Counted from the first letter of the stretch, positions 7,145 through 15,657 are shown. The stretch: DNA of 20,412 nt from an uncultured Subdoligranulum sp. (GCA_900545545.1 UQZO01000027.1:1-20412), one strand, 5' to 3'. The notes: a model not told the origin generated them from the letters alone. A program made the numbers and translations.

Positions 7145-8107
7145 ATGGCAAAGAACGTTCTCGGCATTTCTTTCGGCCGCAAGATGAGCAACACCGAGGT
7201 TATGGTCAAGGAAGCCCTGCGTGTCTGTGAGGAAGCGGGCTGCACCGTGCGGTTCCTGCGGGCCGACGAGATGAACATCCATATCTGCACCGGCTGCATC
7301 AGCTGCGTGGTGGGTATGACCACCGGCCGCGGCAAGGGCGGCTGCCCCATCAAGGATGACCTGCCCATTGTGGAGGAAGCCCTGATGGAATCCGATGCCG
7401 TCATCATCGGTTCCCCGGCCTATGAGTTCACCCCCACCGGCAACTTCAAGGTCTGGTGCGACCGCCTGGGCCCCTCCCACGATGTCTCCTTCCGCAAGGC
7501 GACCTACGACGAGGGCCTGGCTGCCGGTAAGGACAAGAGCGAGCTGCCCGACGAGCGCAGCTTTAAAAAGCGGGTGGGCGCCCTCATCACCGTGGGCGGC
7601 GCCATGACGGAAAACTGGCTCTCTCTGGCCTTGCCCAGCATGTACGCCATGTGTGTATCCACCGGCATCGACGTCATCGACGCCTACAAATACTACGGTG
7701 CCATGGCCTGCGAGCATGTGCTGGGCAACCAGCCGGTCATGGACCGCATGACCCTGCTGGGCCAGCACATCCTGGAAGGCCTCAATGCCGCCGACGAGGA
7801 GACCCGTACCAAGTGGCGCGGCGACAAACAGGGCGTCTGCCCCGTCTGCCACAACGAGCTGCTGGAAGTCACCCACCGCGGCACCGAGATCGAGTGCCCG
7901 GTGTGTGGCATCTCCGGCAATCTGGAAGTCAAGGACGGCGAGATTCAGGTCACCTTCCCGGCGGAACAGATCGCCCGCTCCCGCCTGAAGTACGCGGGCA
8001 AGCTGGAGCACTCCACCGAAATCAAGACCTGTGCGGTGGGGCCCGGCCAGATCCCCAACCTGAAAGAGCTGAAGCAGAGATACCTGCACATTGGCGAACA
8101 GGTATAA
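7145..8107 (+). CDS. Iron-sulfur flavoprotein-like NAD(P)H reductase with C-terminal zinc ribbon
   Basis: A 320-residue protein. The N-terminal ~210 residues are a flavodoxin/NADPH-dependent FMN reductase fold (VLGISFGRKMSNTE phosphate loop, then ADEMNIHICTGC and VIIGSPAYEFTPTG). C48, C51 and C54 followed by C67 resemble the compact 4Fe-4S motif of iron-sulfur flavoproteins, but the last spacer is 12 residues, longer than usual. A second module carries C232-x2-C235 and C251-x2-C254, a zinc-ribbon or rubredoxin-like knuckle. It lies 13 bp after the beta-subunit gene and 13 bp before the second dehydrogenase gene. It probably moves electrons from NAD(P)H to an aglycone, or re-oxidises cofactor; the acceptor is unknown. 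Confidence 0.75.
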   Translation: MAKNVLGISFGRKMSNTEVMVKEALRVCEEAGCTVRFLRADEMNIHICTGCISCVVGMTTGRGKGGCPIKDDLPIVEEALMESDAVIIGSPAYEFTPTGNFKVWCDRLGPSHDVSFRKATYDEGLAAGKDKSELPDERSFKKRVGALITVGGAMTENWLSLALPSMYAMCVSTGIDVIDAYKYYGAMACEHVLGNQPVMDRMTLLGQHILEGLNAADEETRTKWRGDKQGVCPVCHNELLEVTHRGTEIECPVCGISGNLEVKDGEIQVTFPAEQIARSRLKYAGKLEHSTEIKTCAVGPGQIPNLKELKQRYLHIGEQV

Positions 8108-8120
8108 AGGAGGATTCTCC

Positions 8121-9191
8121 ATGGAAGATATCCGCATTGCCATCATCGGCCATGGCTTCATGGGCCATGAAGATGAAAAAATGCTGCTGAAGATGCCCGG
8201 CATCCGGCTCATCGGTTTTTCGGACATCGACCCCCAACAGCTGGAAGACGTAGCCCCCGGGCTCAAACGGTACGCCAGCAACGAGGAACTGTTTGCCGAC
8301 CCCGAGGTGGATGTGGTCATCATTGCGGCCAACAACAACCAGCACCACAAGCTGGTCTGCCAGGCGGCCCGGGCCGGCAAGGACATCATCTGCGAAAAGC
8401 CCGTCGCCATGACGGTGGCGGAGCTGGACGACATGGTCAAAGTGGTGGAGGAGAGCGGTGTCAAATTCACCGTACACCAGCAGCGCCGCTACGACCCGGA
8501 TTTTCGTACCGCCAAGGCAGTGTTTGACAGCGGCACACTGGGCGACGTGTATATGGTCAAGACCGGCCTCTACGGGTTTAATGGCAATATGCACGACTGG
8601 CACGTTTACAAGGCCGAAGGCGGCGGCATGCTCTACGACTGGGGCGTGCACCTGCTGGACCAGATGCTCTGGCTCATGCCCGGCGCCAAGATCACCCAGG
8701 TTTTTGCCGACCTGCGCAATGTCATCAATTTTGAGGTGGATGACTACTTCAAGATCCTGCTCAAAATGGACAACGGCATTACCGCCGAAGTGGAGCTGGG
8801 CACCTACCTGCTCACCGACAAAGCCCAGGACAAATGGTTCGAGCGCCACTGGCTGGTCAGCGGCAACAAGGGTACCGCCTATGTGGACGGCTTTGAACCG
8901 GAAGGCAAGATCGTGCGCACCACCCACCTGCTTACCAACGTGGGCGGCAAACGCACCATGACCGCTGCCGGGCCCACCCGCAGTTTCGGCCCGCCGTCCC
9001 CCGGCACCATCGTGACCGAGGCGCTGCCCACTGTCAGCACCTGCCACGAGGATTACTTTACCAACTATGTCAAGGCTTACCACGGGGAAGAGGACTTCCT
9101 GGTGAAGATCCCCGAGACCCGCCGCGTTCTGGCTCTGATGGAAGCTGTGCGGGAATCTGCCCGTACCGGCAAGTCGGTGGATTTCGAGTAA
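8121..9191 (+). CDS. Gfo/Idh/MocA oxidoreductase, candidate glycoside 3-oxidase (DgpA-like)
   Basis: A 356-residue Rossmann oxidoreductase. IAIIGHGFMG (residues 5-14) binds NAD(P), E92-K93-P94 is the conserved EKP, and GGGMLYDWGVHLLD supplies D173 and catalytic H177. It is clearly different from the first Gfo/Idh gene of this locus (GHGFMG versus GCGGIA; DWGVH versus DIGTH). In DgpA-type systems such a protein oxidises the glucose 3-OH of the intact C-glycoside before the alpha/beta enzyme can act. Its place in the same closely spaced block makes it the better of the two candidates. The start is ATG after AAAGGAGG (8106-8113); an in-frame TTG at 8091 lies inside the previous gene and lacks a site. 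Confidence 0.82.
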   Translation: MEDIRIAIIGHGFMGHEDEKMLLKMPGIRLIGFSDIDPQQLEDVAPGLKRYASNEELFADPEVDVVIIAANNNQHHKLVCQAARAGKDIICEKPVAMTVAELDDMVKVVEESGVKFTVHQQRRYDPDFRTAKAVFDSGTLGDVYMVKTGLYGFNGNMHDWHVYKAEGGGMLYDWGVHLLDQMLWLMPGAKITQVFADLRNVINFEVDDYFKILLKMDNGITAEVELGTYLLTDKAQDKWFERHWLVSGNKGTAYVDGFEPEGKIVRTTHLLTNVGGKRTMTAAGPTRSFGPPSPGTIVTEALPTVSTCHEDYFTNYVKAYHGEEDFLVKIPETRRVLALMEAVRESARTGKSVDFE

Positions 9192-9264
9192 CCACCGTAT
9201 GTACTATGGGCCCCGTCCGCCCGGTGGGCAGGCGGTTCGCCCAATGAAGGAGGAAAACTATACC

Positions 9265-10638
9265 ATGACCAATACCACCAAAAAGATGGCGTCCAAGGCG
9301 GCGGTCATCTGCTATGGCTTCGGCGACCTGGCTTCCCAGTTCGTCTGGACTTTCGTAGGCTCTTACCTGACCATTTTCTACACCGATATCGTGGGCATTG
9401 CGCCGGTGGCCGTTTCGGCCATTATGATGGGCGCCCGCATCTGGGATGCTATCAATGACCCCATGATGGGGGCCATCGCCGAGCGTACCCGCTCCAAGTT
9501 CGGCCGTTTCCGCCCCTGGATTGCCTTCGGCTGCCCCTTCCTGGCTATTTTCTCGGTCCTGACCTTCACCAATCCCTTTGGCGGTTCCACCACCGCGGGG
9601 GTCATCTGGGCCGCCGTTATCTACATCCTGGCCGGTATGCTGTATACCCTGGTCAACATCCCTTACGGTGCCCTGGCGGCCGTTATGACCGAGGATACCG
9701 ACCAGCGCAATAAGATCAACACCTCCCGCAACATCGGTATGAACCTGGGCATGGTCATCGTCAACGGCTGCTCCGCCGGTCTCATGCTCAAATTCTCCGG
9801 CGCCGGTGCCGAGGTCGCCAACGGCCAGGGTTACATGATGACGGCTCTGATCTACGCCATCATCTCCATCCCCCTGTTCCTGCTGGTGTTCGCTACCTCC
9901 AAGGAAGTGGTCAAACCCCAGGGCGAAGTGGGCAAGTTCTCCTTCAAAGAAACAGTGGGCAACCTGGTCAAGAACAAGTACCTCATGATCATCACCCTGA
10001 TTATGGTGCTGCAGATGACCGCCTTCATGGGCCGTATCGCCGTTACCTCCTACTACGTCATCTACTGCCTGGGCTCCTTCACCATGATCGCCACCATCAT
10101 GACCATCCCCTCCATCGGTGCCATCATCGGCTCCTTCTTCGCACCGGCGCTGGCCAAAAAGATCGGCACCCGTAACGCTCTGGCCGGCACCATGGCCATC
10201 CAGGGCATCGGCCTCATCGTTATGTACCTGGCTCCCTTCGAGAACATGACCATGATCCTGGTGGGCGACTGGATTTTCGGTATCTTCAACGTAGGCTTTG
10301 CCTACTCCCTGTCCATGGTGGCCGACGCTGTGGACTACATGGAATGGAAGACCGGCGTGCGTACGGACGGTACCGCTTACGCCACCTACGGTCTGGCTAC
10401 CAAGTTCGGCAACGCCTTTGGCGGTGCCATTGGCATCCTGCTGCTGGCTGCCTTCGGCTACGTAGCCAATGCCCAGCAGACTCCCGAAGCTATGGCTGGG
10501 ATCAACACGGTGGTCAACCTGATCCCCGCGGTTATGTTCCTGCTGGGTGCCGCTGCCTGCCTGCTGTGGGATAAGTCCGACAAAGACATGGAAGCCCTGC
10601 GCGAGGAAGTCAAGGCCCGCAAGGCAAACGAACAGTAA
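9265..10638 (+). CDS. GPH-family glycoside/pentoside/hexuronide:cation symporter
   Basis: A 457-residue inner-membrane transporter of the MFS-related GPH family with about 12 hydrophobic segments. The family signature is clear near the N-terminus: DAINDPMMGAIAERTRSKFG followed by RFRPW. A central loop (around KEVVKPQGEVGKFSFKE) divides two six-helix halves. It would import a glycoside or free sugar with Na+ or H+. Its place between the dehydrogenase and the kinase suggests that it brings in the C-glycoside. Start ATG is 11 bases after AAGGAGG (9247-9253), a long spacing; the in-frame ATG at 9244 has no binding site. Confidence 0.88.
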   Translation: MTNTTKKMASKAAVICYGFGDLASQFVWTFVGSYLTIFYTDIVGIAPVAVSAIMMGARIWDAINDPMMGAIAERTRSKFGRFRPWIAFGCPFLAIFSVLTFTNPFGGSTTAGVIWAAVIYILAGMLYTLVNIPYGALAAVMTEDTDQRNKINTSRNIGMNLGMVIVNGCSAGLMLKFSGAGAEVANGQGYMMTALIYAIISIPLFLLVFATSKEVVKPQGEVGKFSFKETVGNLVKNKYLMIITLIMVLQMTAFMGRIAVTSYYVIYCLGSFTMIATIMTIPSIGAIIGSFFAPALAKKIGTRNALAGTMAIQGIGLIVMYLAPFENMTMILVGDWIFGIFNVGFAYSLSMVADAVDYMEWKTGVRTDGTAYATYGLATKFGNAFGGAIGILLLAAFGYVANAQQTPEAMAGINTVVNLIPAVMFLLGAAACLLWDKSDKDMEALREEVKARKANEQ

Positions 10639-10651
10639 TGCTTTTTTCCGT

Positions 10652-10687
10652 GGGCGCGGTGCCCTTGGCGCCGTGCCCCGCTTTTGG
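10652..10687 (+). terminator. Weak intercistronic hairpin
   Basis: GGGCGCGGTGCC and GGCGCCGTGCCC (10652-10678) form a 12-pair stem, with G-T pairs, around CTT. Only CGCTTTTGG follows, so termination is probably partial. The ROK gene's ribosome binding site begins just after. Confidence 0.4.
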
Positions 10688-10704
10688 TAAAGGAGTATAA
10701 GGAA

Positions 10705-11646
10705 ATGAAACCCTATGCATTTGGTGTGGACCTGGGCGGCACCACCGTCAAACTGGGGCTGTTCGGCCCCGGCGGTCTGGCCGACCAGTGGGAAATCCCC
10801 ACCCGCACCGCCAACCACGGCGAGGCCCTGCTGCCCGATATCGCCGCTGCCCTGCAGGCCAAACTGGCTGAAAAGGGCATTGATGCGGCCGACGTGGAAG
10901 GCGTCGGCATGGGCGTGCCTGGTGCCGTGCTGGGGGACCGCTTTGTGAAACCCTGCGTCAATCTGGACCAGTGGGGCGGCTTTGATGTGGCCAAACAGAT
11001 GGAAGCCCTCTGCCGCCTGCCGGTCAAAATCGTAAACGATGCCAACGCGGCCGCCCTGGGCGAGATGAGCCAGGGCGGCGGCAAGGGCGCCCGCAATGTG
11101 GTGTTTGTCACCCTGGGCACCGGCGTAGGCGGCGGCGTCATCGTGGACGGCCGCCTGCTGGCGGGGGTGCACGGTGCCGGCGGCGAGATCGGACACATAA
11201 AGGTCCGCCCCGGGGATACCCGGGTCTGCGGCTGCGGCAAAACCGGCTGCCTGGAACAGTATGCCTCAGCCACCGGGCTGGTGCGCAGTGCAAAGGCCCT
11301 GCTGGCCGACCCCGCAGTGGAAACCACCCTGCGCGGCTATGCCGACCTGACCTGCAAGGATATTTTTGACTGCGCCAAAGACGGCGACGCCGCAGCCCTG
11401 CGGCTGGTGGACGAGATGGCCGATCTGTTGGGCCAGGCCCTGGCCGCGGTCTCCTGCGTCTGTGACCCCGAGGTCATCGTGGTGGGCGGCGGCGTAGCCC
11501 GGGCCGGGCAGATGCTGCTGGACCGCATCGCGGCGGCTTTCCGGCGGTATGCTTTCCCCGCAGCGGAGGAAACCCGCTTCGCCCTGGCTACCTTAGGCAA
11601 CGACGCCGGTATCTACGGTGCGGTGCAGATGGTGCGCGGCGCATAA
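10705..11646 (+). CDS. ROK-family sugar kinase (glucokinase-like)
   Basis: A 313-residue cytoplasmic kinase. The ATP-binding loop is GVDLGGTTVKLGLF (residues 7-20), the catalytic base D112 is in NDANAAALGE, and TLGTGVGGGVIVDG is the second phosphate loop. The ROK signature EIGH (E161, H164) is followed by the zinc-binding CGCGKTGCLE (C175, C177, C182). ROK kinases phosphorylate glucose, N-acetylmannosamine, allose, fructose and related hexoses. Here it could trap the sugar released from the glycoside. Start is ATG after AAAGGAG (10689-10695); the upstream TTG lacks a site. The promoterless gap and weak hairpin suggest co-transcription with the symporter gene. Confidence 0.87.
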   Translation: MKPYAFGVDLGGTTVKLGLFGPGGLADQWEIPTRTANHGEALLPDIAAALQAKLAEKGIDAADVEGVGMGVPGAVLGDRFVKPCVNLDQWGGFDVAKQMEALCRLPVKIVNDANAAALGEMSQGGGKGARNVVFVTLGTGVGGGVIVDGRLLAGVHGAGGEIGHIKVRPGDTRVCGCGKTGCLEQYASATGLVRSAKALLADPAVETTLRGYADLTCKDIFDCAKDGDAAALRLVDEMADLLGQALAAVSCVCDPEVIVVGGGVARAGQMLLDRIAAAFRRYAFPAAEETRFALATLGNDAGIYGAVQMVRGA

Positions 11647-11716
11647 TCCAAGCCATTCTCTTCATTGCTTGCCGCGGCGGTCGTATGCCTCGGGCCCCGC
11701 GGTCTTTCTCCAAATT

Positions 11717-11754
11717 CGGCAAAAGCCGGACCCGACTGGGGCCGGCTTTTGCCG
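11717..11754 (+). terminator. Terminator of the catabolic operon
   Basis: CGGCAAAAGCCGG (11717-11729) and CCGGCTTTTGCCG (11742-11754) are perfect complements, with CCC/GGG pairing inside. The T-run lies within the outer stem, giving the symmetrical A-stem-T arrangement of a bidirectional intrinsic terminator. Its core AAAAGCCGGACCC recurs in the terminator at 17720. Confidence 0.65.
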
Positions 11755-11803
11755 CTGTCCGAATCATCCCGGCTGCAAAGCCGAAACCAAGGAGTGAAAT
11801 TCT

Positions 11804-12910
11804 ATGAAACATACCACTCGTTTGCTGGCCGCCCTCAGCGCAGCGGCCCTCACCCTCAGCCTCACCGCCTGCGGCGGGGCCGACTCCGCTGCTTCCGGCA
11901 GCACGGCGGAATCCACCGCCACGGCGGAGAATGCTTCCGCCACCCACATCTATGTGCTCACCGCCGCCGAGGACCACGGCTGGACCGGTTCCGTTGCTAC
12001 CTTCGCCAAGGAGAAAGTGGAGGAACTGAACGCCGCCGGTCCCTACACCGCCGAGGTCATCACCAGCGCTTCCGCTTCGGAGCAGATCACCAAGGTGGAG
12101 GACATTCTGGCCCAGGGCACCGAGAATATTGCCATCGTCATCCAGCCCATGGATGATACCGTCCAGTCCGCCATCCAGCAGGTCATCGACGCCGAGGTGC
12201 CCTATGTGGCCTTTGACCGCATCATCGACAGCGTTTCCGCCTCCGCCGTGTCCAACGTCAAGGGCGACAACACCGGCATCGGCGCGGGCAGCGCGGCCTA
12301 CTTTGTCTCCCTGGGCATGCAGCCCGGCGACAAGGTCTATGTCTACGAGGGAGACACCTCCTCGGTGACCACCCTGCGCAACCAGGGCTTTACCGACTAC
12401 CTTACCGGAAAGCTGGAATTTGACGGCGCTCCCATCGACCCCGAACTCCAGTGGAGCGAGGAGGACCTGGCCTCCATCACCTATTCCGGCGCCATGAACT
12501 GGAGCCGCTCCACCACCAAGGAAAGCTTTGAATCCCTGATGGGTGACAGCGCCAACACCGATATCCGCTGGATCTACGCCGAGGACGACGAACTGTCCAT
12601 GGGCGTGTTCGAAGCCCTGGCGGGCGGCGGCATCGACGACGCCACCAAGGAAGCCTTCCTGTCCAACGCCCCCGCCATTACCGGCTGCGGCGGCCTGGGC
12701 GAAATGTACGATGTGATCCGGGGCGAAAACTACGCCGACATCGCCTCCCGGTTCAGCGGCGTCTGCTCGGTCACCTACAGCCCGGCCATGATCCAGACCG
12801 CCATTCAGGATATGGTGGATTATCTGGACGGCAAGGCGGTGGAACAGGACCACGTCATCGCCTGCGAGAACGTGGTGGCCGACAATGTGGAGGAATACCC
12901 CTCCTTCTGA
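11804..12910 (+). CDS. Sugar ABC transporter substrate-binding lipoprotein (RbsB-like)
   Basis: A 368-residue exported lipoprotein. The signal peptide MKHTTRLLAALSAAALTLSL ends in the lipobox LTAC with C23 as the lipidated Cys. A Ser/Thr/Ala-rich linker (about 24-45) leads into a periplasmic-binding-protein fold of the RbsB/LsrB type (DHGWTGSVATFAKEKVEELN region, then VIQPMDDTVQSAIQQVIDAEVPYVAFDR). It would present a monosaccharide, perhaps a pentose, hexose or AI-2-like sugar, to the ATPase and permease encoded downstream. The ligand cannot be told from sequence. ATG follows AAGGAG by nine bases. Confidence 0.88.
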   Translation: MKHTTRLLAALSAAALTLSLTACGGADSAASGSTAESTATAENASATHIYVLTAAEDHGWTGSVATFAKEKVEELNAAGPYTAEVITSASASEQITKVEDILAQGTENIAIVIQPMDDTVQSAIQQVIDAEVPYVAFDRIIDSVSASAVSNVKGDNTGIGAGSAAYFVSLGMQPGDKVYVYEGDTSSVTTLRNQGFTDYLTGKLEFDGAPIDPELQWSEEDLASITYSGAMNWSRSTTKESFESLMGDSANTDIRWIYAEDDELSMGVFEALAGGGIDDATKEAFLSNAPAITGCGGLGEMYDVIRGENYADIASRFSGVCSVTYSPAMIQTAIQDMVDYLDGKAVEQDHVIACENVVADNVEEYPSF

Positions 12911-13100
12911 GTCAGGGTTGCCTTCCCGGGCGATGACAGCATTCCTCGCAGCTGATAGACTTGATTGCTTTTTTCTCCAAATACCGGGAAGTGACCGGCC
13001 AAGCCCCCGTACCGGCGGGGCGCGGCCTATAGAAAACGGGAGGGGCCTGCTGGGCGGGTGCCTCCCTCTTTGTGTACAACCATCCAACGGGGGAACCAAG
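12911..13100 (+). promoter_or_regulatory. Structured gap between binding protein and ATPase genes
   Basis: A 190-bp gap inside an ABC operon with two GC-rich potential hairpins. One lies around 13000-13027. The other is GGGA..GGC / GCC..TCCC (about 13038-13066), followed by TCTTTGTGT. No clear promoter is seen. It probably limits read-through or protects the binding-protein mRNA, so that more binding protein than ATPase is made. Confidence 0.4.
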
Positions 13101-14609
13101 ATGGAATTACTGAATATGAGCGGGATCTGCAAAGCCTTTGACGGGGTGCCGGTCCTGCAGGACGTCAGCCTGACGGTGGGCACCGCCGAAGCCCATGCCC
13201 TGCTGGGGGAAAACGGCGCGGGCAAATCCACCCTGATGAACATCCTTACGGGGGTCTACGGCAGGGACGGGGGCACCATCCTCTTTGACGGCAAACCCTA
13301 CGACCATATGACGGTGCAGGCCTCCGAAGCCGCGGGCATCGCCTTCGTGCACCAGGAACTGAACCTTTTCAACGACCTGACGGTGGCGGAAAATCTCTTT
13401 CTCACCCGGGAACCGATGGGGCTTTTGGGCCGTATCGACAAAAAGCGGATGCATCGGGAAGCTGCCGCCCTGTTTGCCGGCATGGGGGTGGAGATAGACC
13501 CCGCCCTGGAAGTGCGGTATCTGAAAACCAGCCAGAAACAGCTGCTGGAAATTGCCAAAGCCCTGCGGGGGCAGGCAAAACTCATCATTCTGGACGAACC
13601 TACCACCGCCCTGAATACCCAGGAAGTGGACCACCTGTTTGCTATTCTCCGCCGTCTGAAAGAGCAGAACGGTACCTCTTTCCTGTTTATCTCCCACAAG
13701 ATGCCGGAGGTCTTTGCCTTTGCGGACCGGTACACCGTGCTCAGCAACGGCCGGTTTGTGGCCGAAGGCGCGATTGCCGACACCACGCCGGAGAAGATCA
13801 CCGAGCAGATGGTGGGCCACCCGGCGGGGCAGGGGGCACACTATGCGCCCCGGCCCACCGGCGAAACGGTGCTGGACGTGCAAAACCTCACCGGCCCCGG
13901 CTTTGCCGGGGTGAGCCTGACCGCCCGCAAGGGCGAGATCATCGGCCTCACCGGCCTGCAGGGGTCCGGCAGCAGCGAGTGGATGCAGGCGGTGTTCGGG
14001 GCGCTACCGGTGCAAAGCGGCACTGTGGCAGCCTTCGGCAAAGGGGTCAAGCCGGGGTCCATCCACCGGGCCATGGCGGCGGGCATCGCCATGCTGCCCG
14101 GCAACCGCAAGGAAAACTCGGTCATCCCCGACCTGAATCTGGTGGAAAATCTCACCCTGGCCGAACAGACCCTGTCGGCCCGGGATTTCCCCATCCGCAA
14201 AAAGGCGGAACGCCGAAAGTTTGACCATTACAAGGAAATTCTGCACATCAAGGCCCGGGGACCGCAGGATGCCATCACCTCACTGTCCGGCGGTAACCAG
14301 CAAAAGGTCTTTCTGGCCCGGTGGCTCAACACCGGGGCGGGTATTCTTTTACTGGACAACCCCACCCAGGGTATCGATGTGGGCGCCAAGGAGGAAATTT
14401 ATGCTCTGATCCTGGAACTGGCCGGACAGGGCAAGACCCTCCTCATCAACACGCTGGAAATTCCCGAACTGCAGAAGGTGGCCGACCGCTGCGCCGTCTT
14501 TTACGAGGGGCGGCTGGTGCGGATGCTGCCCCACGCCGAAATCAACGAACATACCGTGATGCTCTGGTCCACCGGGGCGTCCCTTGCCAAGGAGGAACAA
14601 CCCTCATGA
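13101..14609 (+). CDS. Sugar ABC transporter tandem ATPase (RbsA/MglA-like)
   Basis: A 502-residue protein with two nucleotide-binding domains, the normal RbsA/MglA length. NBD1 has Walker A GENGAGKST (36-44), a signature changed to LKTSQKQLLE (141-150), Walker B LIILDEPTTA with catalytic E166, and switch H199. NBD2 has the usual degenerate Walker A GLQGSGSSE (285-293) and a good signature LSGGNQQKV (395-403). Its Walker B reads LLLDNPTQGIDVGAK, with N420 where RbsA homologues keep Glu. NBD2 therefore looks unable to hydrolyse ATP. It powers uptake with the permease, whose start overlaps its stop by ATGA. Start is ATG after GGGGGAA; upstream in-frame codons extend into the structured gap without a binding site. 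Confidence 0.9.
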   Translation: MELLNMSGICKAFDGVPVLQDVSLTVGTAEAHALLGENGAGKSTLMNILTGVYGRDGGTILFDGKPYDHMTVQASEAAGIAFVHQELNLFNDLTVAENLFLTREPMGLLGRIDKKRMHREAAALFAGMGVEIDPALEVRYLKTSQKQLLEIAKALRGQAKLIILDEPTTALNTQEVDHLFAILRRLKEQNGTSFLFISHKMPEVFAFADRYTVLSNGRFVAEGAIADTTPEKITEQMVGHPAGQGAHYAPRPTGETVLDVQNLTGPGFAGVSLTARKGEIIGLTGLQGSGSSEWMQAVFGALPVQSGTVAAFGKGVKPGSIHRAMAAGIAMLPGNRKENSVIPDLNLVENLTLAEQTLSARDFPIRKKAERRKFDHYKEILHIKARGPQDAITSLSGGNQQKVFLARWLNTGAGILLLDNPTQGIDVGAKEEIYALILELAGQGKTLLINTLEIPELQKVADRCAVFYEGRLVRMLPHAEINEHTVMLWSTGASLAKEEQPS

Positions 14610-15619
14610 AAACCTCTGCCAAACCTTCCCTGTCCCGGCTGGCGGGGCAGTACAGCTATATTCTGGTCTTTGTGGCCATCTTTCTGGTCTGGGCGCTCAC
14701 CAGCAGCAGCCTGACCTGGAGCGGCGTCATGAACATTTTCCGCCATTCGGCGGTCATCGGGGTACTGGCTCTGGGTATGGGCCTGGTCTGCCTGACCGGC
14801 GAGATCGACCTGTCGGTGGGCTCCATTCTGGCCATGGACGCCGGGCTTTCGGTGGTGGTGTTCAACACCACCGGCAGCATCCTGCTCACTCTGGTGTTTG
14901 CCCTGGCAGCCGGGGCGGTGCTGGGGGCCGTCAACGGGGTGCTGGTGGGCATTGTGGAAATGCCCGCCTTCATCGTGACCCTGGCCACCATGCTGATTTA
15001 CCGTTCCCTAGCCCAGTACCTCTGCCAGCACCTGCCCAAGGACCTCATCGGGGGCGGGTCCTCGGTGTATAAGATGGACACCGACCTGGCTTCTTATCAG
15101 GCTTTCTACGGCTTCGGCAACGGCAAGCTGGCCACCCTGCCCCTGGTGGGGCTGGTGCTGCTGGCCCTGACGGTGGTGTTCGTCTATCTTTCCACCAGCA
15201 CCAAGTTCGGCAAAAAAGTCTATGCCATCGGCAGCAACCAGAAGGGCGCCCGGCTGGCGGGTATCCACGTCAGTGTGATGAAAACCGCCGTCTTTGTCAT
15301 CTGCGGTGTGCTGGTGGGGCTGGGGGCTTTCCTCTGGATCGCCATGAACGGCAGCGCCGATCCTGCCACCACCGGCAACAGCTACGAGATGTACGCCATC
15401 GCCAGCGTGGTGCTGGGGGGCATCAGCATGGCGGGGGGCAAGGGCCGCTGCCTGGGGGTGCTCTTCGGCGCCATGAGCTACACCATCATCGACAAGATCA
15501 TCGTGGCCCTCAAGATGGACTCCCTCATCAACGACGCCATCAAGGGCGTGATCCTCATTCTCGTCATCCTCATCCAGGTGGCGGGGCCGCGGCTGAAAGC
15601 CCGGTTTGCCCACAACTGA
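14606..15619 (+). CDS. Sugar ABC transporter permease (RbsC-like)
   Basis: A 337-residue membrane protein of the branched-chain/ribose permease family (BPD_transp_2), with about eight to ten hydrophobic segments. Family landmarks are ALGMGLVCLTGEIDLSVGSI (about residues 53-72), PAFIVTLATMLIYRS, and the cytoplasmic loop AIGSNQKGARLAGIHV that contacts the ATPase. It forms the channel for the sugar delivered by the binding protein. Its ATG overlaps the ATPase stop, indicating translational coupling, and AAGGAGG lies ten bases upstream inside the ATPase gene. Confidence 0.9.
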   Translation: MKTSAKPSLSRLAGQYSYILVFVAIFLVWALTSSSLTWSGVMNIFRHSAVIGVLALGMGLVCLTGEIDLSVGSILAMDAGLSVVVFNTTGSILLTLVFALAAGAVLGAVNGVLVGIVEMPAFIVTLATMLIYRSLAQYLCQHLPKDLIGGGSSVYKMDTDLASYQAFYGFGNGKLATLPLVGLVLLALTVVFVYLSTSTKFGKKVYAIGSNQKGARLAGIHVSVMKTAVFVICGVLVGLGAFLWIAMNGSADPATTGNSYEMYAIASVVLGGISMAGGKGRCLGVLFGAMSYTIIDKIIVALKMDSLINDAIKGVILILVILIQVAGPRLKARFAHN

Positions 15620-15620
15620 A

Positions 15621-15656
15621 AAAACTCCCGGAGCCAGCGGCTCCGGGAGTTTTTTT
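15621..15656. terminator. Bidirectional intrinsic terminator
   Basis: A perfect 12-bp stem ACTCCCGGAGCC / GGCTCCGGGAGT (15624-15635 and 15639-15650) has an AGC loop, A's on the left and T7 on the right. It ends both the ABC operon and the convergent Crp/Fnr-type gene, whose stop codon lies two bases away. Confidence 0.92.
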
Positions 15657-15657
15657 G

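Noticed and set aside
9070..11196. A 708-codon open frame on the minus strand opposite the symporter and ROK genes
   Set aside because: It is His/Gly/Asp-rich with no recognisable domain and lies wholly antisense to two well-supported genes. Such frames are common in GC-rich coding DNA with biased third positions.
12885..13100. N-terminal extension of the ABC ATPase by 72 codons
   Set aside because: The extension crosses the structured gap, lacks a binding site and adds nothing like an ABC domain; family length fits the start at 13101.
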